A stretch of DNA of 64,000 nt from an uncultured Elusimicrobia bacterium. GTDB taxonomy: Bacteria; Elusimicrobiota; Elusimicrobia; UBA1565; UBA9628. The notes below the pieces were generated by a model that worked only from the letters and a program-made list of their open reading frames with translations, did not search any database and was not told where the DNA came from. The stretch lies in the NCBI GenBank assembly GCA_903830945.1, contig CAIKVT010000029.1, forward strand, positions 185,278 through 249,277. Reading direction: 5' to 3'. The position numbers and the translations under genes are program-made. Shown here piece after piece: positions 24,066 to 31,414 of the stretch. Position 1 is the first letter of the stretch, and each line of letters starts with the position of its first letter.

Positions 24066-24380
24066 TCATCCGTACTTATACTTCACGCCCATGCCCCCGA
24101 TGGGCCAGTCACAGATGATGTTGTCATAAGGGCACAGCATGCGGCAGGCGCCGCATTCGATGCAATTCTCGTAGTTGACCACGACCTTCTTATGCTCCGC
24201 TTCCCACTCATACACCTTGGCCGGGCAGACCGTGACGCAGGGCTTGTCCTGGCACTTCACCACGCAGGGCGCCTGCGGCGAAGAATCACGCAGACTGATG
24301 TGGCTCTCCGGGGCCTTCTTCCACTCCAAGGTCCCGAGCTTGGCCTCGACCGTCATCCCCACCTTGGGTTCCGGCTTCAC
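24066..24380 (-). CDS. fixX: FixX-like ferredoxin
   Basis: Ferredoxin-like partner of FixC. Two cysteine groups (CVVKCQDKPCVTVCPAKVYEWE and CIECGACRMLCPYDNI) bind 4Fe-4S. It ends with the family's IGGMGVKYKYG. The start is GTG 24380, overlapping the fixC stop (GTGA), with GGTGGG just upstream; a longer open frame above it is only the reverse of fixC. Electron flow from an ETF to quinone through FixC and FixX is inferred from the family; fixA and fixB are not in this window. Confidence 0.9.
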   Translation of the reverse strand: MKPEPKVGMTVEAKLGTLEWKKAPESHISLRDSSPQAPCVVKCQDKPCVTVCPAKVYEWEAEHKKVVVNYENCIECGACRMLCPYDNIICDWPIGGMGVKYKYG

Positions 24381-25675
24381 AAACCCACCTTGCGCAGAGG
24401 CCACAGGTCGCGCGCGACACGCAGCAACCCCCTCTGTCCGATGATCTTCTGGGCCTGCTTCAAGTGCGACTTCTTGGGCACCCCATCCGCGCAGAATCGC
24501 AGATGCGCGACATCGCAAGCCAGTTTTGGATAGACGGCCAGGAAATCCGGGACCGACGCCACCGCATCCTCCAAGTCTTTGGCCTCTTCCATATCCTGCA
24601 GGACGTAGCTGGCCTTGAGCTTGGCCGCGTAGACTGAAAGCGTCGCGCCGGAAAAATCGCCCTTCTTCTTGGCCTCGATCACGGTCTCGCCCGCCAGGCG
24701 GCCCGCGGTCATTGCCAAGTTGGAACCTTCGCGATAAGCCGGATTGGTCATCTGCGCCGCGTCGCCCGCAACCAAGAAGCCATCAGCATAGAGCGGCGGC
24801 ATGGACTTGTACCCCCCCTCCGGGATCAGGTGCGAGGAATACTCCAAGGTCTTGCCGCCAGAGATCATCTTCTTGATGAACGGATGCTGCTTGAGCAGTT
24901 CGAGATGATCGGAAGGCCTCAGGCCCTTGGCCTGATAGTCGCTCAAGCGGCAGCCCACGCCCAAAGAGATCGATTCCCTGTTGGTGTAGAGGAATGCGTA
25001 GCCCAGCATCCCCATCGTGACGGATCCGAAAAGTTCCATGGCCGAGCCCTCTCCCGGATTGAGCTGGAAGCGGTCCTCGATGACCTTCGGGTCGAGCGCG
25101 ATGATTTCCTTGGCGCCCAACGCCACCTCGACCGGCTTGAGCTCATCGATGAAGCCCGCCTTCTGGGCCAAAAGCGAGTTAGCCCCGTCGCAAGCCAGCA
25201 CGACCGAGGCCTCCAGTTCGTCGCCGTCCGAGGTCTTGATGCCGGCGATGCGGCCGTCCTTGCGGATGACTTCGCGGACCGTCACTCCGCAGAAAAGCTC
25301 GGCTCCGGCGGCCTCAGCCTGGGCCGCAAACCACTGGTCGAACTTCACCCGGATGATCGTGTAGCAGTTGGGCACGCCCTCCAGGAACTTAAGGGACTTG
25401 TAGCCGAAGGTGATCCAGGAATCTTCCGTGGTGATGCAAGTCTTCTGCTCCACCACCGGCCGCTCAACGGCGGCGTCCGGGGATTTCCAGAAATCAGGCA
25501 CGATCTCATGGAGCATGCGCGAGTAGAGGACCGCCCCCTGCACATTCTTGGCGCCCGGATACTCGCCGCGCTCGAGCAAGGCCACCTTAAGGCCCGCCCG
25601 GGCCATGGTAATGGCCGCGGCGGTGCCGGCCGGGCCGGCGCCCACGACTATGGCGTCATATGCGGTGTCTGACAC
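24377..25675 (-). CDS. fixC: FixC-like FAD electron-transfer flavoprotein:quinone oxidoreductase
   Basis: FAD-dependent oxidoreductase of the geranylgeranyl reductase/FixC group that takes electrons from electron-transfer flavoprotein. It has the Rossmann GAGPAGTAAA (residues ~12-21) with the acidic end at LLERGEYPG, DGANSLLAQK, and the second FAD motif FLVAGDAAQMTNPAYREGSNLAMTAG. 432 residues, normal. Start GTG. It lies 10 bases after the receiver protein gene and overlaps fixX by 4 bases. Confidence 0.92.
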   Translation of the reverse strand: MSDTAYDAIVVGAGPAGTAAAITMARAGLKVALLERGEYPGAKNVQGAVLYSRMLHEIVPDFWKSPDAAVERPVVEQKTCITTEDSWITFGYKSLKFLEGVPNCYTIIRVKFDQWFAAQAEAAGAELFCGVTVREVIRKDGRIAGIKTSDGDELEASVVLACDGANSLLAQKAGFIDELKPVEVALGAKEIIALDPKVIEDRFQLNPGEGSAMELFGSVTMGMLGYAFLYTNRESISLGVGCRLSDYQAKGLRPSDHLELLKQHPFIKKMISGGKTLEYSSHLIPEGGYKSMPPLYADGFLVAGDAAQMTNPAYREGSNLAMTAGRLAGETVIEAKKKGDFSGATLSVYAAKLKASYVLQDMEEAKDLEDAVASVPDFLAVYPKLACDVAHLRFCADGVPKKSHLKQAQKIIGQRGLLRVARDLWPLRKVGL

Positions 25676-25685
25676 GAGGCGATAG

Positions 25686-26069
25686 TCAGCCGTTGGACTG
25701 CGGGCCCCGAGTCAGGGCCCGTTGGACGTTCTCCAAGAGTTCCTCGGGCTTGAACGGCTTGGTCATGAAGCCCGCCACCTGCGGGAACTTCCGAAACAGG
25801 GTCTTGGCCGGCTCCAGGGAGGTCAGCACGATGACCGGGATATCCTTGGTCGCCGGATCCTGCGAAAGTTTGACTTGCAATGAATAGCCGTCGATGCCGG
25901 GCAGCAGCACGTCGAGGATGAGCAGTTCCGGCTTGAACTGAATGATGGCATCCCAGGCCTGGCGGCCATTGTCGCAGGTGCCGACCTCGTAACCCGCGCG
26001 CTCCAAAGTGAGCTTGACGAGGCTGAGCATCTCGGACTCATCATCGATCGCCATGATCCTGTTGGCCAT
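25686..26069 (-). CDS. Single-domain response regulator (receiver only)
   Basis: 127 residues, only a CheY-like receiver: acidic pair in IDDESE, phospho-acceptor Asp in LLILDVLLPGIDGY, Thr/Ser in VIVLTSL, Lys in GFMTKPFKPEEL. It has no output domain. AGGAGA precedes the ATG. It sits between the secretion ATPase (66 bases upstream) and fixC in one run; no histidine kinase is adjacent. Confidence 0.93.
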   Translation of the reverse strand: MANRIMAIDDESEMLSLVKLTLERAGYEVGTCDNGRQAWDAIIQFKPELLILDVLLPGIDGYSLQVKLSQDPATKDIPVIVLTSLEPAKTLFRKFPQVAGFMTKPFKPEELLENVQRALTRGPQSNG

Positions 26070-26135
26070 TTTCTCCTCGTTGCCGGAAGCATGACGATAT
26101 CAATTCGTCCTGGCACTGTCAATGGAGCGGGGCGT

Positions 26136-27212
26136 TCACTGCGGCGTTTCAGGTGCCGTCTCATGGAAGAACTCCAACGGCGTCTCCAGGCCCTGCTTGC
26201 GCAGTTGGTCGTAGAACCTCGGCATGGACCCGGTGGGGCGCAGCGCTAATCCCATCCCGCCCGCAGTCTTGCGCGCATCCATCAGGAACAGGTCCGAGAG
26301 AGTGATATTCTCCAATTCCATTCCCGTCACTTCGGTCACTTGAATCACACGGCGAGAACCGTCGGCGAGCCTGGACATGATCACCACCAGGTCGATGGCC
26401 AGCACTATCGTCGAACGCACGGCGCGCAGCGGCAGCTCTAATCCGGAGGACATGACCAAGGTCTCCAGGCGCTGCAGTCCCTCCCGAGCCGAATTAGCGT
26501 GCAAAGTGCACATCACGCCATCATGGCCTACGTTCATGACCTGAAGCATGTCCAGAGCCTCTACACTGCGCACCTCGCCTACGATGATGCGGTCCGGCCG
26601 CATGCGCAGAGTGTTGGTGAGCAGGTCGCGCAGGGTGATATCAGGGAGGCCGGCCGCATCGCGCACTCGCGTGCGCAGGTACGTCACGTGAGGCTGAGGC
26701 AGCATCAGCTCCGGGGTGTCCTCCAGAACGATGATGCGTTCCTCGTTAGGGATGAGCGCGGCTAGGGCATTGAGGAGCGTGGTCTTGCCCGAACTGGCGC
26801 CCCCCATGATGAGGATGTTGCGGTGATGCTTGACCGCGAACTTAAGGAAAGCCGCGCACTCCAAGGTGAGCGCGCCGCTGCGGGCGATCTCACCCAGATG
26901 CGGGCGGTGACTGGGACGCTTGCGGATGGTGACGCAGAGTCCGCCGCGCACCAAAGGCGGAGCGATGACATGCACGCGCGAGCCGTCCGCCGCCGAGAGG
27001 TCCGCGTAGGGACGGGATGGGCCGAAGCTCTCGACACGGCCCAGGATGGTCCTAAGGAAAATATCGATATCCGAAGGACTGACCTGGTAGGGTTGCTTCT
27101 CCAGATGCACGCCCGAGCGTTCCAGGAACACCGAGCCATCGTCATTGATCACGACCTCGATGGCCTCGGGGTCCTCGTAGGCCTCCAACAGGCTTTGGGC
27201 GGCATCTGACAT
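26136..27212 (-). CDS. CpaF/VirB11-type secretion ATPase
   Basis: Hexameric ATPase family that powers type II/IV secretion and Flp pili. It shows Walker A MGGASSGKTTLLNA (~135-148), the Asp box VLEDTPEL, the His box and Walker B-like RPDRIIVGEVRSVEALDMLQVMNVGHDGVMCTLHANS. 358 residues. No pilin, TadB/C or secretin genes lie nearby, so it is an isolated copy; the partner machinery must be elsewhere. GGAGG before ATG. Divergent from tilS over 43 bases. Confidence 0.9.
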   Translation of the reverse strand: MSDAAQSLLEAYEDPEAIEVVINDDGSVFLERSGVHLEKQPYQVSPSDIDIFLRTILGRVESFGPSRPYADLSAADGSRVHVIAPPLVRGGLCVTIRKRPSHRPHLGEIARSGALTLECAAFLKFAVKHHRNILIMGGASSGKTTLLNALAALIPNEERIIVLEDTPELMLPQPHVTYLRTRVRDAAGLPDITLRDLLTNTLRMRPDRIIVGEVRSVEALDMLQVMNVGHDGVMCTLHANSAREGLQRLETLVMSSGLELPLRAVRSTIVLAIDLVVIMSRLADGSRRVIQVTEVTGMELENITLSDLFLMDARKTAGGMGLALRPTGSMPRFYDQLRKQGLETPLEFFHETAPETPQ

Positions 27213-27255
27213 GAAACCTCCAGAAGCGGCTCATTCTATCATAAAATATCCGTCT

Positions 27256-28002
27256 ATGCGCCGCGTGGAATTCGCTGCCCGCATCTGGTCAAAACTCCTG
27301 GCTTTCGACAAAGCCGAGTCGCTCCTAAAGCGGGGAGACCGGGTCCTGGCCGCGGTCTCCGGGGGACCGGACTCGGTCTGCTTGGCGCATTTCCTGCGCA
27401 CGCTGGGCCGCCGCAAGGGCTTCTCCGTGGCGCTGGCGCACGTGCACCACGGCCTGCGCGGCCGGGAGGCTGACCGCGACGCGCGCTTCGTGCGCGACCT
27501 GGGCCGGCAGTGGGAGCTGCCCGTCTCCGTAACATCGGTCCCGGTCCGAGCCCTATCCCGCGCTCGCGGCCAGGGCATCGAAGAGGCGGCGCGCAAGCTC
27601 CGCTACCAGGCCTTGGCCAAAGAAGCGCGGCGACTGGGCTGCAACAAGGTCGCCACGGGACACCATCTCGACGACCAGGCTGAGACCGTCCTGCTGCATC
27701 TGTTGCGCTCGAGCCGCCTCGCGGCTTTAGCCGGCATATCGCCGCGGCGCAGGCTCTCAGGTCGGATCACGCTCATCCGGCCGCTCCTGCCTCTACGGCG
27801 CTGCGAGGTCCTGGCCTATCTGCAAGTCCACGACCTCAAGCACAGACGCGACAGCAGCAACCGCGACACTCATTTCACGCGCAACTGGATCCGCAAGCGG
27901 GTCCTGCCTCTCCTGGAGAGCCGCAACCCGCGCATCCGGGAGCGTCTGGCCGGCTTCGCGGCGCAGGCCCGGGCCGTAACAGGGGGAGAAAACCTAGGCT
28001 GA
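27256..28002 (+). CDS. tilS: tRNA(Ile)-lysidine synthase, short form
   Basis: Modifies C34 of tRNA-Ile(CAU) to lysidine. It has the PP-loop SGGPDSVCLAHFL, HVHHGLRGREADRD, the lysidine signature GHHLDDQAETVLLHLLRSS and RRDSSNRDTHFTRNWIRKRVLPLL. The visible 248 residues lack the C-terminal TilS domains, as in other short forms. ATG 27256 is preferred over one at 27211, which would overlap the start of the divergent ATPase gene. A TAAAAT box lies 8 bases before it; no ribosome site. Confidence 0.92.
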   Translation: MRRVEFAARIWSKLLAFDKAESLLKRGDRVLAAVSGGPDSVCLAHFLRTLGRRKGFSVALAHVHHGLRGREADRDARFVRDLGRQWELPVSVTSVPVRALSRARGQGIEEAARKLRYQALAKEARRLGCNKVATGHHLDDQAETVLLHLLRSSRLAALAGISPRRRLSGRITLIRPLLPLRRCEVLAYLQVHDLKHRRDSSNRDTHFTRNWIRKRVLPLLESRNPRIRERLAGFAAQARAVTGGENLG

Positions 28003-28005
28003 GCT

Positions 28006-28593
28006 TCAGCGCTCCACGATGCGCAGCTTCTTGATCCACACCGGCTTGAGCGGCCGGTTGGAGCTCTCCAGTTCGTTGCGCGGCACCTTGGAAATGGCCA
28101 CGGCCACGTCGAAGCCGTCCACGACCCGGCCGAAGAGGGTATTGCGGCCGTCGAGGTCGGGCCCCGGGCCCACGGTGATGAAGAACTGGCTGCCGTTGGT
28201 GTCCGGGCCGAAGTTGGCCATGCCCACCAGACCGGGGCGATCGTAGCGCGCGCGCGGGTCGATCTCGTCCTTGATCGTGCAGCCGATGTCCCCGTCGCCC
28301 CGGCCCGATGGGTCGCCGGTCTGGATCATAAACCCCGGCACCACGCGGTGAAAAGCCACGCCGTCGTAAAGCGGATCATGACGCATGGTGCCGTTGCGCG
28401 GATCGCGCCAGACTTTCTTGCCCGTGGCCAGGCCAATGAAGTGGGCCACGGTCTTGGGCGCAGTATCGGTCAGGAGCTGGACCGTAAGCGTGCCCATGGA
28501 GGTCTCAATGACCGCGAAAGTCCCGGCCTGCACCGGCTTCTTACCGCAGGCGCCGGCCCAGAACATCAAGACGGCAGCAAGCAACGCCCTCAT
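28006..28593 (-). CDS. Cyclophilin-type peptidyl-prolyl isomerase lipoprotein
   Basis: Proline isomerase for envelope protein folding. A short signal ends in a lipobox-like WAGACGKK, then the cyclophilin fold: FHRVVPGFMIQTGDPSGRGDGD (catalytic Arg, Phe, Gln), GPDTNGSQFFITVGPGPDLDGRNTLFGRVVDG. 195 residues. Its ATG overlaps the nnrE stop by 4 bases. Last gene of the sppA run, convergent with tilS (3 bases apart). Confidence 0.93.
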   Translation of the reverse strand: MRALLAAVLMFWAGACGKKPVQAGTFAVIETSMGTLTVQLLTDTAPKTVAHFIGLATGKKVWRDPRNGTMRHDPLYDGVAFHRVVPGFMIQTGDPSGRGDGDIGCTIKDEIDPRARYDRPGLVGMANFGPDTNGSQFFITVGPGPDLDGRNTLFGRVVDGFDVAVAISKVPRNELESSNRPLKPVWIKKLRIVER

Positions 28594-29306
28594 GGGACCA
28601 GAAGGTCCTTGGGGAAGCCGATGTCCAAAACTTTAAGCTCGCCCACGTAGCGGCGCGCGTGCGCCGCCACCAGCCCACACTTGGGCAGGCCGATAGTCAG
28701 GGTGAGCGAGGCCGTGACGAAGACCCCGCGGTGATCGCCCGTATCCGGGTGGATACCCGAGGGAAGATCTATGGCCACGACAGGCTTCTGGGAACAGGTC
28801 ATGGCGTGAATGACCTTATGAACGGCTCCCGCCGGCTTGCCGCTGGAACCCGTTCCCAACAGGCCGTCGAGGATCACATCGGCCTGCGCGAGCCAGGCCT
28901 GAAGAGCGGCATCGTCATCGGCCGGGAAGACCGGGACCCCCGCGGCCTGGGCGCGCTCGAGGTTGGCCTGCACCGGCGCTGGGTAACGGTCGCCCTGACG
29001 CGGCGCGCAGATGAAGGCTCGAACATCGGCTCCACCTTCCTTAAGGATGCGGGCCGCGACCAGGCCGTCGCCGCCGTTGGCTCCCCGGCCGCAGCAAACC
29101 GCGATGCGGCTGCCGCGCAGTTCCCGGCCGCGCAAGCCAAGGAAGACCCCGACCTCGCTGGCCACGGCACGACCCGCGTTCTCCATAAGATCGATGACTT
29201 TAAGGCCGCGCTGCGCCGTGGCCTGACGGTCGACCTCGCGCATGCGCTCGGCGGTGACCACGGGCAGGCCCTGATAGGTGGCGGAGAGAAGCTCCTTGGA
29301 CGTCAA
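28590..29306 (-). CDS. nnrE: NAD(P)H-hydrate epimerase (YjeF N-terminal domain)
   Basis: Epimerises damaged NAD(P)H hydrates. It has VVTAERMREVDRQATAQRGLKVIDLMENAGRAVA, CGRGANGGDGLVAARIL, VILDGLLGTGSSG and VAIDLPSGIHPDTG. The C-terminal dehydratase domain of bifunctional YjeF is absent. The proposed start is TTG 29306, which overlaps the upstream gene's stop (TTGA) and has AAGGG 6 bases before it; the frame is open further up only as a shadow of the upstream gene. Confidence 0.88.
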   Translation of the reverse strand: MTSKELLSATYQGLPVVTAERMREVDRQATAQRGLKVIDLMENAGRAVASEVGVFLGLRGRELRGSRIAVCCGRGANGGDGLVAARILKEGGADVRAFICAPRQGDRYPAPVQANLERAQAAGVPVFPADDDAALQAWLAQADVILDGLLGTGSSGKPAGAVHKVIHAMTCSQKPVVAIDLPSGIHPDTGDHRGVFVTASLTLTIGLPKCGLVAAHARRYVGELKVLDIGFPKDLLVP

Positions 29307-29872
29307 TCGAAACCCTTCATGACCTGCATCACCACACTGGCCATGGCCAACACGAAGGCCAAGCCCGAGGCCACGACCGTTGCCAAGTAAGGCAGGGCCA
29401 ACGTGACCCAGGCCCGGCCTTGGCTCAACTGATAGGTATCCTGCAGGCTGCGCGCCTTCAAACTCAGGTTGTAGAGCCCCACGAGCAGGAACGCCGCGGT
29501 CAAAGGCCAATGCGCTCCTCGGAAGAAGGCAAGGAATATCAGCGCCAAAGGCACAGCCAGTCCCCATGTCAAGTTCGCAAAACCAAAGAGCACGAAAAGC
29601 TCGCCGCCGCTGCCTGGCCGGCCCTCAAAGTCCGCGATCAGGTGGAGGACCGCGACCAAGGCCAGGCCTGAGCCCAGTTCCCAGAGAAGGAACAGCGCGA
29701 AGGTGAACCAGTTGAACGGCAGAGGAGACAGGCGGCCGGAGAGGCTCATGGCCACAAAGAAGCTCAGCGCCCCCAGGATGAAGCAAAACACCCCCAGGGC
29801 CAGAGGTCGCCGGGACTTCACCGCAACGGCGGCCTTAAGGTGGTCCTCAAAGAAATCAAAAATGAATTCCAC
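29303..29872 (-). CDS. Yip1-like integral membrane protein
   Basis: 189 residues with about five transmembrane helices (GVFCFILGALSFFVAM, WFTFALFLLWELGSGLALVAVL, LFGFANLTWGLAVPLALIFLAFF, LTAAFLLVGLY, LALPYLATVVASGLAFVLAMA), matching the bacterial Yip1 superfamily outline. No function is known. Start GTG, 6 bases after the sppA stop; overlaps nnrE by 4 bases, so co-translated with it. Confidence 0.7.
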   Translation of the reverse strand: MEFIFDFFEDHLKAAVAVKSRRPLALGVFCFILGALSFFVAMSLSGRLSPLPFNWFTFALFLLWELGSGLALVAVLHLIADFEGRPGSGGELFVLFGFANLTWGLAVPLALIFLAFFRGAHWPLTAAFLLVGLYNLSLKARSLQDTYQLSQGRAWVTLALPYLATVVASGLAFVLAMASVVMQVMKGFD

Positions 29873-29878
29873 GTTGAC

Positions 29879-30934
29879 TCACCAGCCGCCAGCCCAGCGA
29901 TATTCCAAGCCCATGTGGTCCGAGGGCTTGAGGCCGTCCAAAAAGGCCGCATGCCCTTCCAGAACGCCGTGGAACCGCGAATCCAGCATCTCGAAGATGT
30001 CGCTGAAATGATCCGCCTCGTGCCGGATGCGGGGTTTGCCCGCCACGCCTCCCATCCTGGCCGCCAAGGCCACCGCGTCATCGGAGTCTCCCAACTGGTC
30101 GACCAACTTCCTCTCCAAGGCTTGGCTGCCGGTGTAGATGCGGCCATCGGCGTATTCCTTGACCTTATCCGCCGGCATGTTCCGGCCCGCGGCCACGGCC
30201 GAGACGAACTGGCCGTAGGCATCGTCGATCATCTCCTGCAGGAGTTTCCGCTCCTCGGGCGTCATGCTCCGGGCGGGCGAGCCAATGTCCTTGAACTTTC
30301 CAGATTTTATAGCTTCCATCTTGTAGCCGACCTTGCCGAAGAGGCCTTCCAGGTTGCTCACCGAAAAAATCACGCCGATGGAACCGGTCAAAGTCCCTGG
30401 ATGCGCGACGATCTTGTCGCAAGCCGAGGCGATGTAATAGCCGCCGGAAGCAGCGATGTCTCCAAAGAGGGCCACAAAAGGAATTTTTTTCTCCTTGCGT
30501 ATGCGCAGGATCTGGCTGTAGACTTCCTGAACGGCGCCTACGCTGCCGCCGGGAGAGTTGATGTCCAGGATGATGGCCTTGACGCCCTTGGTCTCGGACA
30601 TGGCCTTAATGTGGCGAACCCACTGCTCCGCCCCCTTTTCCCACGGACGGCCGCCCTGGGAGCTGGAAATCGGACCGTGGATGGATACCCAGCCCACAGA
30701 GTCGCGCTCATGGGCCAAAGAGAGGATGCTCTGGGCCTGCTCCTTTCCGTTGCCGGCTGCTCCCGTGCCGGAAGAGCGCAGGATGATCACGCAGGCCGCG
30801 GCCAAGGACGCCGCATGGAGACCGACCACGACGTACATGAGCCGCCGCTTGATGCGGCGGCTGCCGACCGGATGAGATTGTGACTCCGCCGCGACGACCG
30901 GGGCGGGTTCAGGGGTAATGGGCGTCTGGTCCAT
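29879..30934 (-). CDS. sppA: Signal peptide peptidase SppA
   Basis: Membrane serine protease that degrades cleaved signal peptides. One transmembrane helix (~32-54), then the SppA/crotonase-like domain: ILDINSPGGSVGAVQEVY, the Ser nucleophile in DIAASGGYYIASACDKIVAHPGTLTGSIGV, and the general-base Lys in SGKFKDIGSPARSMTPEE. 350 residues, the single-repeat form. ATG 30934 has GAGGT upstream; a GTG two codons earlier is possible. First protein gene after tmRNA in this run. Confidence 0.93.
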   Translation of the reverse strand: MDQTPITPEPAPVVAAESQSHPVGSRRIKRRLMYVVVGLHAASLAAACVIILRSSGTGAAGNGKEQAQSILSLAHERDSVGWVSIHGPISSSQGGRPWEKGAEQWVRHIKAMSETKGVKAIILDINSPGGSVGAVQEVYSQILRIRKEKKIPFVALFGDIAASGGYYIASACDKIVAHPGTLTGSIGVIFSVSNLEGLFGKVGYKMEAIKSGKFKDIGSPARSMTPEERKLLQEMIDDAYGQFVSAVAAGRNMPADKVKEYADGRIYTGSQALERKLVDQLGDSDDAVALAARMGGVAGKPRIRHEADHFSDIFEMLDSRFHGVLEGHAAFLDGLKPSDHMGLEYRWAGGW

Positions 30935-30976
30935 GTTCACCTCGATGGTCGATGTCGCAAAGTATCACGCAACGCC

Positions 30977-31002
30977 TTGGGGCCGGCCCAAGCCGGCCCC
31001 AA
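30977..31002. other. Strong hairpin between tmRNA and sppA
   Basis: Perfect 11-base arms ttggggccggc and gccggccccaa with a CCAA loop. In the minus direction the T-run precedes it, so it is not a classical terminator; it would form in the sppA leader. Confidence 0.6.
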
Positions 31003-31032
31003 AAAAAGGCGCCACAAATGGTGGAGGTGGCG
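31001..31032 (-). terminator. Terminator fused to the tmRNA 3' end
   Basis: On the minus strand CGCCAC (31027-31032) and GTGGCG (31010-31015) form a stem over an 11-base loop containing the acceptor ACCA, followed by CC and seven T (31001-31007). It competes with the tRNA-like fold. Confidence 0.6.
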
Positions 31033-31375
31033 AGATTCGCACTCGCGTCCAAACGACGACCAGCAAGATCACTACAGGCTTAGTCCGCCTTGAGTTTCAT
31101 CCGGGCAAAAACGGCGGACTGGTACGCCCGGACTAGCCCCGTTCTTGTCTCAAGGCCCCCTCCGACGGTGCCAGCGGGAGGACCCCCAGCCTGCTGATAA
31201 CGCCGGCGACCCCCCAGCAGGCGTCGGGGACCGGCGTGTGCTCACTGCGTGTTAGGCAGTGGCCCAGGCCAACTGTGTGTTGGCATTTGTTGTTTGGCCA
31301 GATTTTATCCTGGTTCCAGCCACCCAGGGCCTGCGACCGTTGCGAGAACGCCGCCTGTCGAAGCTATTCACCCCC
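31019..31375 (-). ncRNA. ssrA: tmRNA (transfer-messenger RNA)
   Basis: Rescues stalled ribosomes. The 5' end GGGGGTG (31375-31369) pairs with CACCTCC before the encoded ACCA (3' end at 31019), with one G-U pair; TTCGACAGG follows the 5' stem as in all tmRNAs. The tag frame runs 31284 to 31252: resume codon GCC about 92 bases from the 5' end, peptide ANTQLAWATA, stop TAA. The T-loop reads TGCGAAT, where TTCGAAT is usual. 357 bases, normal. Several GC-rich pseudoknot-like segments lie at 31100-31240. Confidence 0.95.
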
Positions 31376-31385
31376 GTATAGAGAG

Positions 31386-31414
31386 AGTATACCAGACGGC
31401 GGGGCGCCGCTCAA
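31386..31414 (-). promoter_or_regulatory. Promoter of tmRNA
   Basis: Minus strand TTGAGC (31409-31414), 17 bases, TATACT (31386-31391) with an extended TGG before it. The -35 box contains the stop codon of the upstream kinase gene. The predicted start lies 4-5 bases before the mature tmRNA end. Confidence 0.7.

Noticed and set aside
29307..29567. N-terminal extension of nnrE
   Set aside because: Overlaps the Yip1-like gene out of frame; the YjeF domain starts after the TTGA junction.
30977..31002. Hairpin as tmRNA or sppA terminator
   Set aside because: The T-run is on the wrong side for the minus strand and the A-run follows on the plus strand; the stem at 31010-31032 fits termination better.
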